Source: Anaerosporobacter mobilis DSM 15930
Lineage (GTDB): Bacteria > Bacillota > Clostridia > Lachnospirales > Lachnospiraceae
Direction of reading: 5' to 3'
Length of the DNA stretch: 64,000 nucleotides
Assembly (NCBI RefSeq): GCF_900142955.1
Contig: NZ_FRCP01000007.1
Location: 90,675-154,674 of the forward strand
The notes beneath the pieces are model-generated. The model had not been told where the DNA came from. It did no database searches and saw nothing but the letters and a program-made list of their open reading frames with translations. The position numbers and the translations under genes are program-made. Shown one piece after another: positions 43,205 through 51,680 of this stretch (position 1 is the stretch's first letter; the number at the start of each line of letters is the position of its first letter).

Positions 43205-45973
43205 CTATCCTTTGATCTGTTTTTGTAACTGATATAACATATTCATCGCATCCATTGGTGTCATATTCGCTACATCTAAGTTTCTAATTTCTTCAATTAC
43301 TTGATTCGTTGAATCTACGGTAAAGAAAGATATCTGTCCATCGATGTCCTTCTTTGACTTTTTACTTATCATTGTTTTTTCAGAATCATTTGCAGCAACT
43401 GATTGACGATTTTCTTGTTGTATAGCTTCTTGTTGTATAATTTTTTCCTTATCAGAAGCTTCGTAACTATTCGATTTATTTTCATGTATTGATGCAACGT
43501 GACACTCTTTATCTAGAAGAGAATCCGACATTTGCTTCACCTTATAAGTAATATCATTGTTACTTAATTCATCAACGATTTCTCTAGCACGACTAAGTAC
43601 AGCATCGGGAACTCCAGCTAATTTGGCTACTTGTATACCATAACTCTTATCCGCTCCACCTTTAACAATCTTACGGAGGAATACTATGTCTTCGCCTTGC
43701 TCTTTCACAGCGATGCAATAGTTATTCACACCACTTAATTTACCTTCTAACTCAGTAAGTTCATGATAGTGTGTTGCAAACAACGTCTTGGCACCAAGTA
43801 ACTTCTTATTACTGATATGTTCGATTACTGCCCAGGCAATACTCAAACCATCAAAGGTACTTGTTCCTCGACCAATTTCATCTAGGATTAATAAACTATT
43901 CTTCGTCGCATTTCTAAGAATATTAGCAACCTCTGTCATCTCAACCATGAATGTACTTTGGCCAGATGCTAAATCATCAGAAGCTCCAACTCTCGTAAAG
44001 ATACGGTCAACAATACCAATCTTAGCATACTCAGCAGGTACATAACTTCCTACTTGCGCCATTAAGACTATTAGTGCGGTCTGTCTCATGTACGTTGATT
44101 TACCTGCCATATTCGGTCCTGTTATAATGGATACGCGGTTATCATCATTATCTAAGAACGTATCATTCGCAACGAATAAATCATTGGTAATCATCTTCTC
44201 AACCACAGGATGACGTCCGTTTTTAATATCAATCATACCACTTTGATTCATCTCAGGCTTTACAAAATTGTTACGTTCAGCTACAAAGGCAAGTGAAGCA
44301 AATACATCAATCTTAGCAACTGCTTTTGCTGTTGTCTGTATACGCTTTACCTGTTCCGCTATTTGATCACGAACTTCACTGAATAAGTTGTATTCTAAGG
44401 TAAACAATTTATCCTCTGCTCCAAGAATCATATCCTCTAACTCTTTTAATTCTGGAGTAATATATCTTTCCGCATTAGCGAGCGTTTGTTTTCTTGTCCA
44501 ATTTTCAGGTACCATATTTTGATAGGAATTCGTTACTTCAAGATAATAGCCAAATACTTTATTAAACTTTATCTTAAGATTCTTAATCCCCGTCTGCTCC
44601 CTTTCCTTTGCCTCTAGATCAGCTAACCATGACTTGCCATCCGTTTTGGCATGTCTAAGTCGATCCACTTCCTCATTATAGCCCTCTTTAATGATACCAC
44701 CTTCTTTCACTGATATCGGTGGTTCTTCCTCAATGGAATCTGTAATAAGAGAACAGATATCTTCTAGTGTATCTAATTCAGAATCTATCTCCTTTAATAA
44801 AGCACAAGTAAAATCAGATAAAAGGTATTTGATAGAAGGTAACATAGATAGGGATGCCCGAAAGGCAATCAAATCTCTTGGATTCGCACTCTTATAACTT
44901 ACTTTACTAATTAGACGCTCTAAATCATAGATTGGATTTAAGTACTCTCTTAACTCTTCTCTGGTGATTGTTGATTGATTAATCTCCTCAACACAATCCA
45001 GTCTTTCCTTAATTAAGTCCATGTCAATTAAAGGTTGCTCCACATAATTACGAAGTAATCTGGCACCCATAGCTGTCTTAGTTTTATCTAGAACCCATAA
45101 TAAGGAACCTCGTTTTTGTTTCTCTCGTAACGTCTCCGTTAACTCAAGATTTCTTCTTGTTGAACTATCTAGAAGCATATATTTACTTGTGATATATGGT
45201 TGTATATGTGTAAGATGTGATAGTGAGTTCTTCTGCGTCTCATATAGATACTTCAAAACAGCTCCAGCGGCTATTATACCATATTCATAATCCCGTAATC
45301 CCAGTCCATCTAAGGAAGATACTGCAAAATGTTCTTTTAAGCCATTCTTACACATCTCATCATCGAAATACCAAGACTCTTGTGACGAAACAACAATCTT
45401 AAGACGTTCTCTTAAATCTACAATATCAACACCGGAAATTAAAAATGTGTCATTACAGATAATCTCAGTTGGCAGAAACTTAATCACTTCGTCAAGAAGT
45501 TTCTTCTTTGAATCAACTTCTGTTACATAGTAATCTCCTGTTGTAATATCTACAAAGGAAACACCGATTCCACTTTCTGAATAATATATACCACATAGAT
45601 AATTATTCTTTGTCTCATCAAGTGCCTGTGTATTCAAGTTCGTACCAGGTGTCACGATACGAATAACATCACGTTTCACAATTCCTTTCGCAAGCTTTGG
45701 ATCTTCTACTTGCTCGCATATGGCAACTTTATAACCGCGACTAATCATCTTACTTAGATAACCTTCTACGGCATGATAAGGAACGCCACACATCGGTGCG
45801 CGCTCCTCTTGACCACAATTCTTTCCTGTTAATGTAATCTCTAGCTCTTTCGCACAGATAGTTGCATCTTCAAAGAACATCTCATAGAAGTCTCCCAAGC
45901 GATAGAACAGAATACAATCTTTATATTGATTCTTTATCTCCATATATTGTTGCATCATTGGAGTTAATTGCAT
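43205..45973 (-). CDS. mutS: DNA mismatch repair protein MutS
   Basis: Mismatch-recognition ATPase. The N-terminal domain has the mismatch-wedging motif LFYRLGDFYEMFFEDA. Walker A is ITGPNMAGKSTYMRQ, followed by GRGTSTFDGLSIAWA and TLFATHYHELTEL. It has 922 residues from the ATG at 45973, which follows AAGGAAGG; an upstream TTG frame adds a short basic tail and is rejected. A polar linker rich in Glu and Gln separates the ATPase from the extreme C-terminal helices. mutL follows in the same operon. Confidence 0.97.
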   Translation of the reverse strand: MQLTPMMQQYMEIKNQYKDCILFYRLGDFYEMFFEDATICAKELEITLTGKNCGQEERAPMCGVPYHAVEGYLSKMISRGYKVAICEQVEDPKLAKGIVKRDVIRIVTPGTNLNTQALDETKNNYLCGIYYSESGIGVSFVDITTGDYYVTEVDSKKKLLDEVIKFLPTEIICNDTFLISGVDIVDLRERLKIVVSSQESWYFDDEMCKNGLKEHFAVSSLDGLGLRDYEYGIIAAGAVLKYLYETQKNSLSHLTHIQPYITSKYMLLDSSTRRNLELTETLREKQKRGSLLWVLDKTKTAMGARLLRNYVEQPLIDMDLIKERLDCVEEINQSTITREELREYLNPIYDLERLISKVSYKSANPRDLIAFRASLSMLPSIKYLLSDFTCALLKEIDSELDTLEDICSLITDSIEEEPPISVKEGGIIKEGYNEEVDRLRHAKTDGKSWLADLEAKEREQTGIKNLKIKFNKVFGYYLEVTNSYQNMVPENWTRKQTLANAERYITPELKELEDMILGAEDKLFTLEYNLFSEVRDQIAEQVKRIQTTAKAVAKIDVFASLAFVAERNNFVKPEMNQSGMIDIKNGRHPVVEKMITNDLFVANDTFLDNDDNRVSIITGPNMAGKSTYMRQTALIVLMAQVGSYVPAEYAKIGIVDRIFTRVGASDDLASGQSTFMVEMTEVANILRNATKNSLLILDEIGRGTSTFDGLSIAWAVIEHISNKKLLGAKTLFATHYHELTELEGKLSGVNNYCIAVKEQGEDIVFLRKIVKGGADKSYGIQVAKLAGVPDAVLSRAREIVDELSNNDITYKVKQMSDSLLDKECHVASIHENKSNSYEASDKEKIIQQEAIQQENRQSVAANDSEKTMISKKSKKDIDGQISFFTVDSTNQVIEEIRNLDVANMTPMDAMNMLYQLQKQIKG

Positions 45974-46072
45974 ATTATCAACCTTCCTTTTTCCCTTGTG
46001 TCTCAATGTTCATCAAGCATACCTAATCGAATAATGAATATGAACATTTACTTATCCCCGAATCCTATCACC

Positions 46073-47746
46073 TTATATGGTTTCCCAAGTTCCCTTCTTA
46101 AGGAAATCATTTGCTGCATTCGTTGCTTGGTCAATGATATCTTTCTTATAACCTATCATGCCTAAAAGTTTAATAGCATTTCTAGACTGCGCTCTACCCG
46201 TACATAAATTATAATCAAATAATACATCGTTATCTACAACTTCTTCTTGGAAATGATAATTCGAGAAATGCTTCTCTAATATATATGTTAATTCTATATC
46301 GTGCGTAGCTGCAAAGCAAAGAACATAGCCTTTTGATAAACTCTTAAGTATCTGAGCAGATGCTGCTACTCTCTCAAGCGTATTCGTACCACGTAATACC
46401 TCATCAACAAAACATAAGATTGGTATATCATCATTCACTGCGTCTAAGATTCGTTTTAATGATTTAATCTCAACAATATAATAGCTTTCATTGTTAAATA
46501 GATCATCTCGTAACGCCATCGAAGTAAATACTCTATAGTAATTTCCTCGATAGGCACGGCTTGTACTAGTATAAATTGTTTGAGATAATATTGCATTAAT
46601 CGCAAGCGTCTTAATAAAAGTAGACTTACCAGATGCATTCGATCCTGTAATTAATACACTTTGCTTCTCACTAATGGTGTTTGCAACAGGATCATCAATT
46701 AATGGATGGTAAAGATCCTTTGCATCTATAAAAGGTTTGCTGTTTTTAACCAACTCAGGCACACAGTAATACTCTAGTAAGTCACGGAAAGAAGCCGCCG
46801 CTACCATACTTTCAAGATAACCAATCGTTTCATAGATCAGTTCAAGTTGTGCACTGTTTTGATTAATGATATCGACCATTTTACTGAATTTAATTAAATC
46901 CGTATGCAGTAACATTCTTTCATAATCTAACAAGCTATCAACTAAGCTTCCATTCATGGATTTTCCACAACTAATCCACTTCGCGTTTCGTTTTACATAG
47001 CCAAAACTCTTAGCCGCTTCTTTCATTTTGTTAACATATGGCTGTAAGAATGGGTCCTTATTCTTATCTAGTTCCTCTACACTTCTAAGTATTCGGACAA
47101 TAAAAGAAAGCGTCTTAAAATAATTCTCAACTGTACCTTTTCTCTTATAATATTGATAAATATTATGGGAAATCGTTACACATACAGCAAGAATTCCAAT
47201 CTTAGGCTCTACGGCAAGTATCCCAAAGGCAAGTGCTAGTGAACCAATACAGAAATAATGTTGACCTAGAGAATATTTCTCTAAACTTTTCATACGATTC
47301 ATGTATTCAAACACAGATAGATTTGGAAGTTTTCCTAACCGGTGCATTGTTAACTGAAACTGAATTCGTTCTTCTTCATGTTCCGTGAAGTATTTCATAA
47401 TACGGTCACGTTCTTTCAGTTCGTCTGCATCAAAGTTCATCTGTCTTAAAAGGTAGTATAGATATTCTTCACCAACGGAACTTCCCGTATTATTAAGTAA
47501 CATGTATATGTTTTTTAAGTCTAGGTCGTTAAATGTTATATCGTCAACATTCCCCTGTTCTACTTTCTTGCTGTTATAGTAGCCTTTAAGTCCTTCAAAA
47601 TACTCAGAGGTATATTCTTGATCTGGCACGTCACCAAATGCATTCTTAATTCGTTCTCTCCACATCAGCATTCGGCGTTTTTCTTCTCTATAACTAATTA
47701 TCATAAGTACTATTATTACTACTAGTATGAATATCAAAAATTTCAT
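46073..47746 (-). CDS. Membrane-anchored MutS-like ATPase
   Basis: A 557-residue protein with a MutS-type core and ATPase but no mismatch-recognition domain. An N-terminal membrane helix at 3-19 (FLIFILVVIIVLMIISY) and two more hydrophobic stretches near 164-192 are unusual for MutS. The clamp/lever part spans about 210-340. Walker A is ITGSNASGKSTF (366-377), Walker B ILCFVDEVLRGTNTLER and the H-loop AATHDIEL. It is not MutS2: no Smr domain follows. It lies 100 bases upstream of mutS in the same direction. The role is unknown; DNA-structure binding at the membrane is possible. Confidence 0.85.
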   Translation of the reverse strand: MKFLIFILVVIIVLMIISYREEKRRMLMWRERIKNAFGDVPDQEYTSEYFEGLKGYYNSKKVEQGNVDDITFNDLDLKNIYMLLNNTGSSVGEEYLYYLLRQMNFDADELKERDRIMKYFTEHEEERIQFQLTMHRLGKLPNLSVFEYMNRMKSLEKYSLGQHYFCIGSLALAFGILAVEPKIGILAVCVTISHNIYQYYKRKGTVENYFKTLSFIVRILRSVEELDKNKDPFLQPYVNKMKEAAKSFGYVKRNAKWISCGKSMNGSLVDSLLDYERMLLHTDLIKFSKMVDIINQNSAQLELIYETIGYLESMVAAASFRDLLEYYCVPELVKNSKPFIDAKDLYHPLIDDPVANTISEKQSVLITGSNASGKSTFIKTLAINAILSQTIYTSTSRAYRGNYYRVFTSMALRDDLFNNESYYIVEIKSLKRILDAVNDDIPILCFVDEVLRGTNTLERVAASAQILKSLSKGYVLCFAATHDIELTYILEKHFSNYHFQEEVVDNDVLFDYNLCTGRAQSRNAIKLLGMIGYKKDIIDQATNAANDFLKKGTWETI

Positions 47747-47820
47747 TGTCGTTTCCTCCTCGTCATCATTTTCTAATTATACAATACAGACTTTAATAAT
47801 TCAAATGAAATCAAGAATCA

Positions 47821-47864
47821 AAAAAGGTGAAGAGCCAAGACAAACGTCTTATTTCTTCACCTTT
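47821..47864 (-). terminator. Terminator of the NlpC/P60 gene
   Basis: AAAGGTGAAGA and TTCTTCACCTTT arms with an inner AAGAC/GTCTT stem, then TTTTTT-type run on the minus strand; 15 bases after the stop. Confidence 0.92.
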
Positions 47865-47879
47865 ACTATTATGATAATA

Positions 47880-49073
47880 TTAGTCATTAATGTATCTTAC
47901 AGCCTTAACAGGTGTACGATAATACATATTACTAATCTTAATACCACTTCTTGGGTTACTTGCATGAATAACTTGACCACCGCCAATATACATAGCTACA
48001 TGGTTAATACCGCCACCGTTACTATAGAACAATAAATCTCCAGGTTTAACACTAGAAGCCGAAATTGTTCTACCACTAACAGCTTGAGAGCGAGATGTTC
48101 TGGTGATGTTATAACCAAAATGTTGATAAATTCTCATTGTGAATCCAGAACAGTCAACACCGCCTGTTAAACTAGTACCTCCCCATACATAACGATTCCC
48201 AAGGAATTGTTTTGCATAAGCAACCATGTCTGCACGAACAGATGACACGCCATTCGTACCTGCTTCTACTTCTTCAACAAATACACCTTTTGCTAATTGA
48301 TATGATAAATCAACATATTCTTTTGCTACATACCCTTTATCATTATCAATAACAACTTTAACCCATTCGTCACTCACTTTTTTTACTTCAAGTTCTTCAC
48401 CTTCTGGTACAAGTGTTAAGCATGTGGAATCCTTATCTGCTTCTTCACGAACTTTAAGAGTTTCTGTATTGACTGTCGCAACAATCATTCCAACTTCTTT
48501 CGCTAATTCGTTGGCTTCATCACCTGTAACAAGATATTCTGATGATACGTAACCAGTTACTTTACCAGATTTAATCTTAGCCCAGCCATCATCAGATATA
48601 CTATAGATTTCACAACCAGCATTCTTAGGAAGTTTACCAATAACCTTCTTATCTTCACCAGCACCTTCACGGATATTAAGATAATTATCAACCTTTGCAA
48701 TACCTAAATTCTCATAATTTAGAGTAATTGCATCTTCCTTTTCTTTATCAGTTGCTTCTGCTTCTGTAGGTTCTTCTTCTGGAGCTTCATCTGTTGTCTC
48801 ATCAGAAGCATCATCCCCTACTGCTATCTCTTCAGAATCACCTGAATATGCACTCATCTCTGTTCCAACAGATCTAGCTAATGCGCCAGCAAAAGCAACT
48901 TCTTTCGCTGAACTCTTTGTAGTATAATAATCATCCAAAGAAACAGAAATACCCGCTACCGGTTCCTCAGTAGTATATGAAACTGCACGCATTCCAACTG
49001 TGCTAACAGCAATTGTAACAGCTCCTGCAACACAAAGTGTTGAAATCTTAAGCACTTTCTTGTTAAAGTTCAT
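47880..49073 (-). CDS. Secreted SH3b-NlpC/P60 peptidoglycan endopeptidase
   Basis: Exported wall hydrolase of 397 residues. A signal peptide occupies about 1-30. An acidic linker of Glu, Ala and Thr follows at 76-115. Two SH3b domains lie at about 125-183 (DNYLNIREGAGEDKKVIGKL) and 197-256 (TLKVREEADKDSTCLTLVPE). The NlpC/P60 domain covers 280-397 with Cys308 in GGVDCSGFTM, His358 in GINHVAMYIG and His370 in QVIHASN. It probably cuts stem peptides (gamma-D-Glu to diamino acid). AGGAGG precedes the ATG. A consensus promoter sits 260 bases upstream, leaving a long structured leader. Confidence 0.95.
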   Translation of the reverse strand: MNFNKKVLKISTLCVAGAVTIAVSTVGMRAVSYTTEEPVAGISVSLDDYYTTKSSAKEVAFAGALARSVGTEMSAYSGDSEEIAVGDDASDETTDEAPEEEPTEAEATDKEKEDAITLNYENLGIAKVDNYLNIREGAGEDKKVIGKLPKNAGCEIYSISDDGWAKIKSGKVTGYVSSEYLVTGDEANELAKEVGMIVATVNTETLKVREEADKDSTCLTLVPEGEELEVKKVSDEWVKVVIDNDKGYVAKEYVDLSYQLAKGVFVEEVEAGTNGVSSVRADMVAYAKQFLGNRYVWGGTSLTGGVDCSGFTMRIYQHFGYNITRTSRSQAVSGRTISASSVKPGDLLFYSNGGGINHVAMYIGGGQVIHASNPRSGIKISNMYYRTPVKAVRYIND

Positions 49074-49334
49074 ATTACGCCTCCTAAACGCTTCAAGTTT
49101 TGAAACTATCGCTACGAAACTCTCTCGTACCGTACATAACCTGATTTAATATATATTGATTATCGTATTTCTATTGGTAGCTATTCAGCTACCCCTCTTA
49201 TTCCATATAATCTCTTTATCCTATCACTTGTAATTTACAAAACCATTCACTTATACTTATGTAACGGAATACATAGCAACTTAACAAGTTAAGTAGTTTC
49301 GTTCTATTTGTTACATAATTGTTAAATATATTAC
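49074..49334 (-). promoter_or_regulatory. Long structured leader of the NlpC/P60 gene
   Basis: Between the promoter and the start codon are several perfect stems. TTATGTAAC (49257-49265) pairs with GTTACATAA (49310-49318) and encloses ACTTAACAAGTTAAGT (49279-49294). A TTGTAAATTACAA dyad lies near 49230. GGTAGCTATTCAGCTACC (49176-49193) forms another hairpin. No known riboswitch core was recognised. Confidence 0.5.
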
Positions 49335-49340
49335 GAGATT

Positions 49341-49369
49341 ATTATACCAATACTTATTAAATTTGTCAA
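49341..49369 (-). promoter_or_regulatory. Consensus promoter of the NlpC/P60 gene
   Basis: On the minus strand TTGACA (49369-49364), exactly 17 bases, TATAAT (49346-49341). Two more TTGACA boxes lie just upstream (near 49379 and 49402). Confidence 0.9.
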
Positions 49370-49501
49370 CTATATGTCAAAACTTTTTAATAACTATGTC
49401 AAGAATATGCAATATTACCCTAATGTGTAATTTAATAGGTCTAATGAACTAAGTAAATATTACGAAATAAATACATAATTGTTATAATATTTTCATACGA
49501 T

Positions 49502-49843
49502 TTAGTCCCATTTGTTCCAAATTCCAGGTTCATAACCAACCGTGGCTTTTTTACCATTTCTAACAATTGGTGTTTTAAACAATTTAGGATTCTCTAATAA
49601 CTTCTCTTCCTTATCTTCTTCTGCAAGATATTTGATCAGTAGATAGGTTTGTTGATCTTTTGTCTTCTCATCAATTAGCTTGTCCATACCCCCAACCGCT
49701 TGCTTCACGCTAGTATATTCGCCTTTGCTCATTCCCTTTTGTGCCATATCTATGAATTGAAACGATATCCCTCTTTCTTTGAAGTACCGCTGTGCCTTCT
49801 TTGTATCAAAACATTTTGACTTACCAAAAATCTGAATATTCAT
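49502..49843 (-). CDS. ArsC/Spx-family protein
   Basis: Thioredoxin-fold protein of 113 residues. MNIQIFGKSKCFDTKKAQRY holds the single N-terminal Cys11 in a C-x-x-T context, and KTPIVRNGKKATVGYEPGIW gives the ArsC/Spx cis-proline region. Spx proteins of Firmicutes have CxxC, absent here, so this is an ArsC-like member of uncertain reaction. It is a single gene with a long upstream gap from spoIVA. Confidence 0.85.
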   Translation of the reverse strand: MNIQIFGKSKCFDTKKAQRYFKERGISFQFIDMAQKGMSKGEYTSVKQAVGGMDKLIDEKTKDQQTYLLIKYLAEEDKEEKLLENPKLFKTPIVRNGKKATVGYEPGIWNKWD

Positions 49844-49957
49844 TCTGAACCTCCATTATAATCTTCTCATATAGCAGTGTCTTACTTTTCGTAATTATAC
49901 TGAGTATTTAGTTAAATTGCAACTAGAAGACATTGTTATCTAGACCCGAATTACAAC

Positions 49958-50002
49958 AAAAAACTGCCAAACTAACAAGTATCCAACTTATTAATTCGGC
50001 AG
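49958..50002 (-). terminator. spoIVA terminator
   Basis: On the minus strand CTGCCGAATTAATAAGT pairs with ACTTGTTAGTTTGGCAG with a few mismatches, then TTTTTTG; it begins 34 bases after the stop codon. Confidence 0.8.
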
Positions 50003-50035
50003 CTATATAGAGATAACGAAACAGTTACTCATGAA

Positions 50036-51529
50036 TTAAATGATAATACAGATTAATCCTCCGTTACTATCATTAATAACTTTTTGTAAGGTTTCTTGTA
50101 ACTTCACTTGACTCTCATCATTCATATTATGAACCTTGCTATTAATCCCATCATCAACAAGCTGTTTAATGGATTTACCAAAAATATTCGTATCCCAGAT
50201 TCCTTCTGGTTCTTCCTCCGCACTTTCTTTGATGTAGTTAATTAAGTCGTTCGCTTGTTGTTCACTTCCAACGATTGGTGCAATTTCAGTTTCAATATTC
50301 GCACGAATCATATGTATAGAAGGTGCAACCGCTTTAATCTTAACTCCATACTTATTACCATGCTTAATTACTTCTGGTTGATCAATTGTAATTTCATCGC
50401 GCATCGGAGTTACGACACCATAACCTTTATAACGAACTTCTTCCATAGCTGTACCAACCTTAGAATATTCATTCTTCATCGCTGCTAACTCCCGTAGCGT
50501 TGAAATTAATTGATATTCTCCTTCGATTGGAGTTCCAATTAGGTCACTCAGAATCTGATAATAATATTTATCATCAAAGTCGATAAAAATCTTGACACTA
50601 CCATCTTGCATAGAAACTTTGTCAATCTTACAGCGTTTTATGTATTCAGAGTCATATTTCACATTCTCAGAATTTACATCTCGAATTAAGTTAACCTTCT
50701 TCATAATGTCTTTGACACCATTAATCAAATCCATCTTAAGCCAATGTGTCTGCGGTAACATCTCAACCCATTTTGGAATGAAGAAATCTAGTTCTGCGAT
50801 TGGGAATTCGTTCAGTATCGTTTCCATGATTGCATTGATATCATCTTTTCTTAACTGTTCACAGTTCACAGGTGTAACAGCTACATTATATTTCTCCATT
50901 AGATTCTCAGCAAGGGCTCTCGTATCATCGGAATATGGTTTGTTCGTATTAAGGAGAACAATAAAAGGTTTATTCATTTTCCTTAATTCGGAGATTGTCT
51001 TCTCTTCTGCTTTCAAGTAGTTGTCTCTAGCTAAATCACCAAAGCTTCCATCTGTTGTAACCACAATACCAATTGTGGAATGTTCATTGATTACCTTTTG
51101 GGTTCCAAGCTCTGCTGCCTGGGTAAAAGGAATCTCATGATCAAACCATGGTGTTTTAACCAAACGTTCTTGTTCATTCTCTATATGGCCAGACGCTCCA
51201 TCTACCATGAAGCCAACACAATCAATCAATCGAATGTTAACTTTTGTTTCATCTGATAAACTAATCTGTGCTGCTTCTTTTGGAATGAACTTTGGCTCTG
51301 TTGTCATTATTGTCTTGCCAGCTGCGCTTTGAGGAAGTTCATCAATAGCACGTTCTTTACTATGAACATCTTCAATATTCGGAATAACCAGCAAATCCAT
51401 AAATCGCTTAATGAATGTTGATTTACCTGTTCTAACAGGACCAACTACACCGATATAGATCTCACCACCTGTACGGACCTGTATATCTTTGTATACATTA
51501 TAGCTATTTGCTATAGAAATATTGTCCAT
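50036..51529 (-). CDS. spoIVA: Stage IV sporulation protein A, spore coat basement ATPase
   Basis: SpoIVA hydrolyses ATP to polymerise over the forespore outer membrane and anchors the coat. It has 497 residues, matching the Bacillus protein. The P-loop is GVVGPVRTGKSTFIKRFMD; VRLIDCVGFMVDGASGH-like text (RLIDCVGFMVDGASGHIE) and IGIVVTTDGSFGDLARDN are strongly conserved. The start at 51529 follows GGAAGGGG. It proves the host is an endospore former. A mother-cell sigma E promoter is expected but I could not place one with confidence. Confidence 0.97.
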   Translation of the reverse strand: MDNISIANSYNVYKDIQVRTGGEIYIGVVGPVRTGKSTFIKRFMDLLVIPNIEDVHSKERAIDELPQSAAGKTIMTTEPKFIPKEAAQISLSDETKVNIRLIDCVGFMVDGASGHIENEQERLVKTPWFDHEIPFTQAAELGTQKVINEHSTIGIVVTTDGSFGDLARDNYLKAEEKTISELRKMNKPFIVLLNTNKPYSDDTRALAENLMEKYNVAVTPVNCEQLRKDDINAIMETILNEFPIAELDFFIPKWVEMLPQTHWLKMDLINGVKDIMKKVNLIRDVNSENVKYDSEYIKRCKIDKVSMQDGSVKIFIDFDDKYYYQILSDLIGTPIEGEYQLISTLRELAAMKNEYSKVGTAMEEVRYKGYGVVTPMRDEITIDQPEVIKHGNKYGVKIKAVAPSIHMIRANIETEIAPIVGSEQQANDLINYIKESAEEEPEGIWDTNIFGKSIKQLVDDGINSKVHNMNDESQVKLQETLQKVINDSNGGLICIII

Positions 51530-51680
51530 GAATATACCCCTTCCATATATGTACATGACTACGTCATTTGTACAATATATGCGAAGGGGATTTTTATTAT
51601 ACCTATTTCGTTTTATTTTATAGCCTACCTATTCATAAACAAGGACAAGTTATTCTCTCTATACAAAAACTAACTCTATC

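Noticed and set aside
46073..47746. Assignment as MutS2
   Set aside because: No Smr nuclease domain, too short and has membrane segments not found in MutS2.
49074..49334. Cyclic di-AMP (ydaO) riboswitch
   Set aside because: The gene type fits, but the G-rich conserved core of that class is not present in the leader.
51530..51620. Sigma E promoter of spoIVA
   Set aside because: Candidate -35/-10 pairs near 51545-51580 deviate in sequence or spacing, so no site is called.
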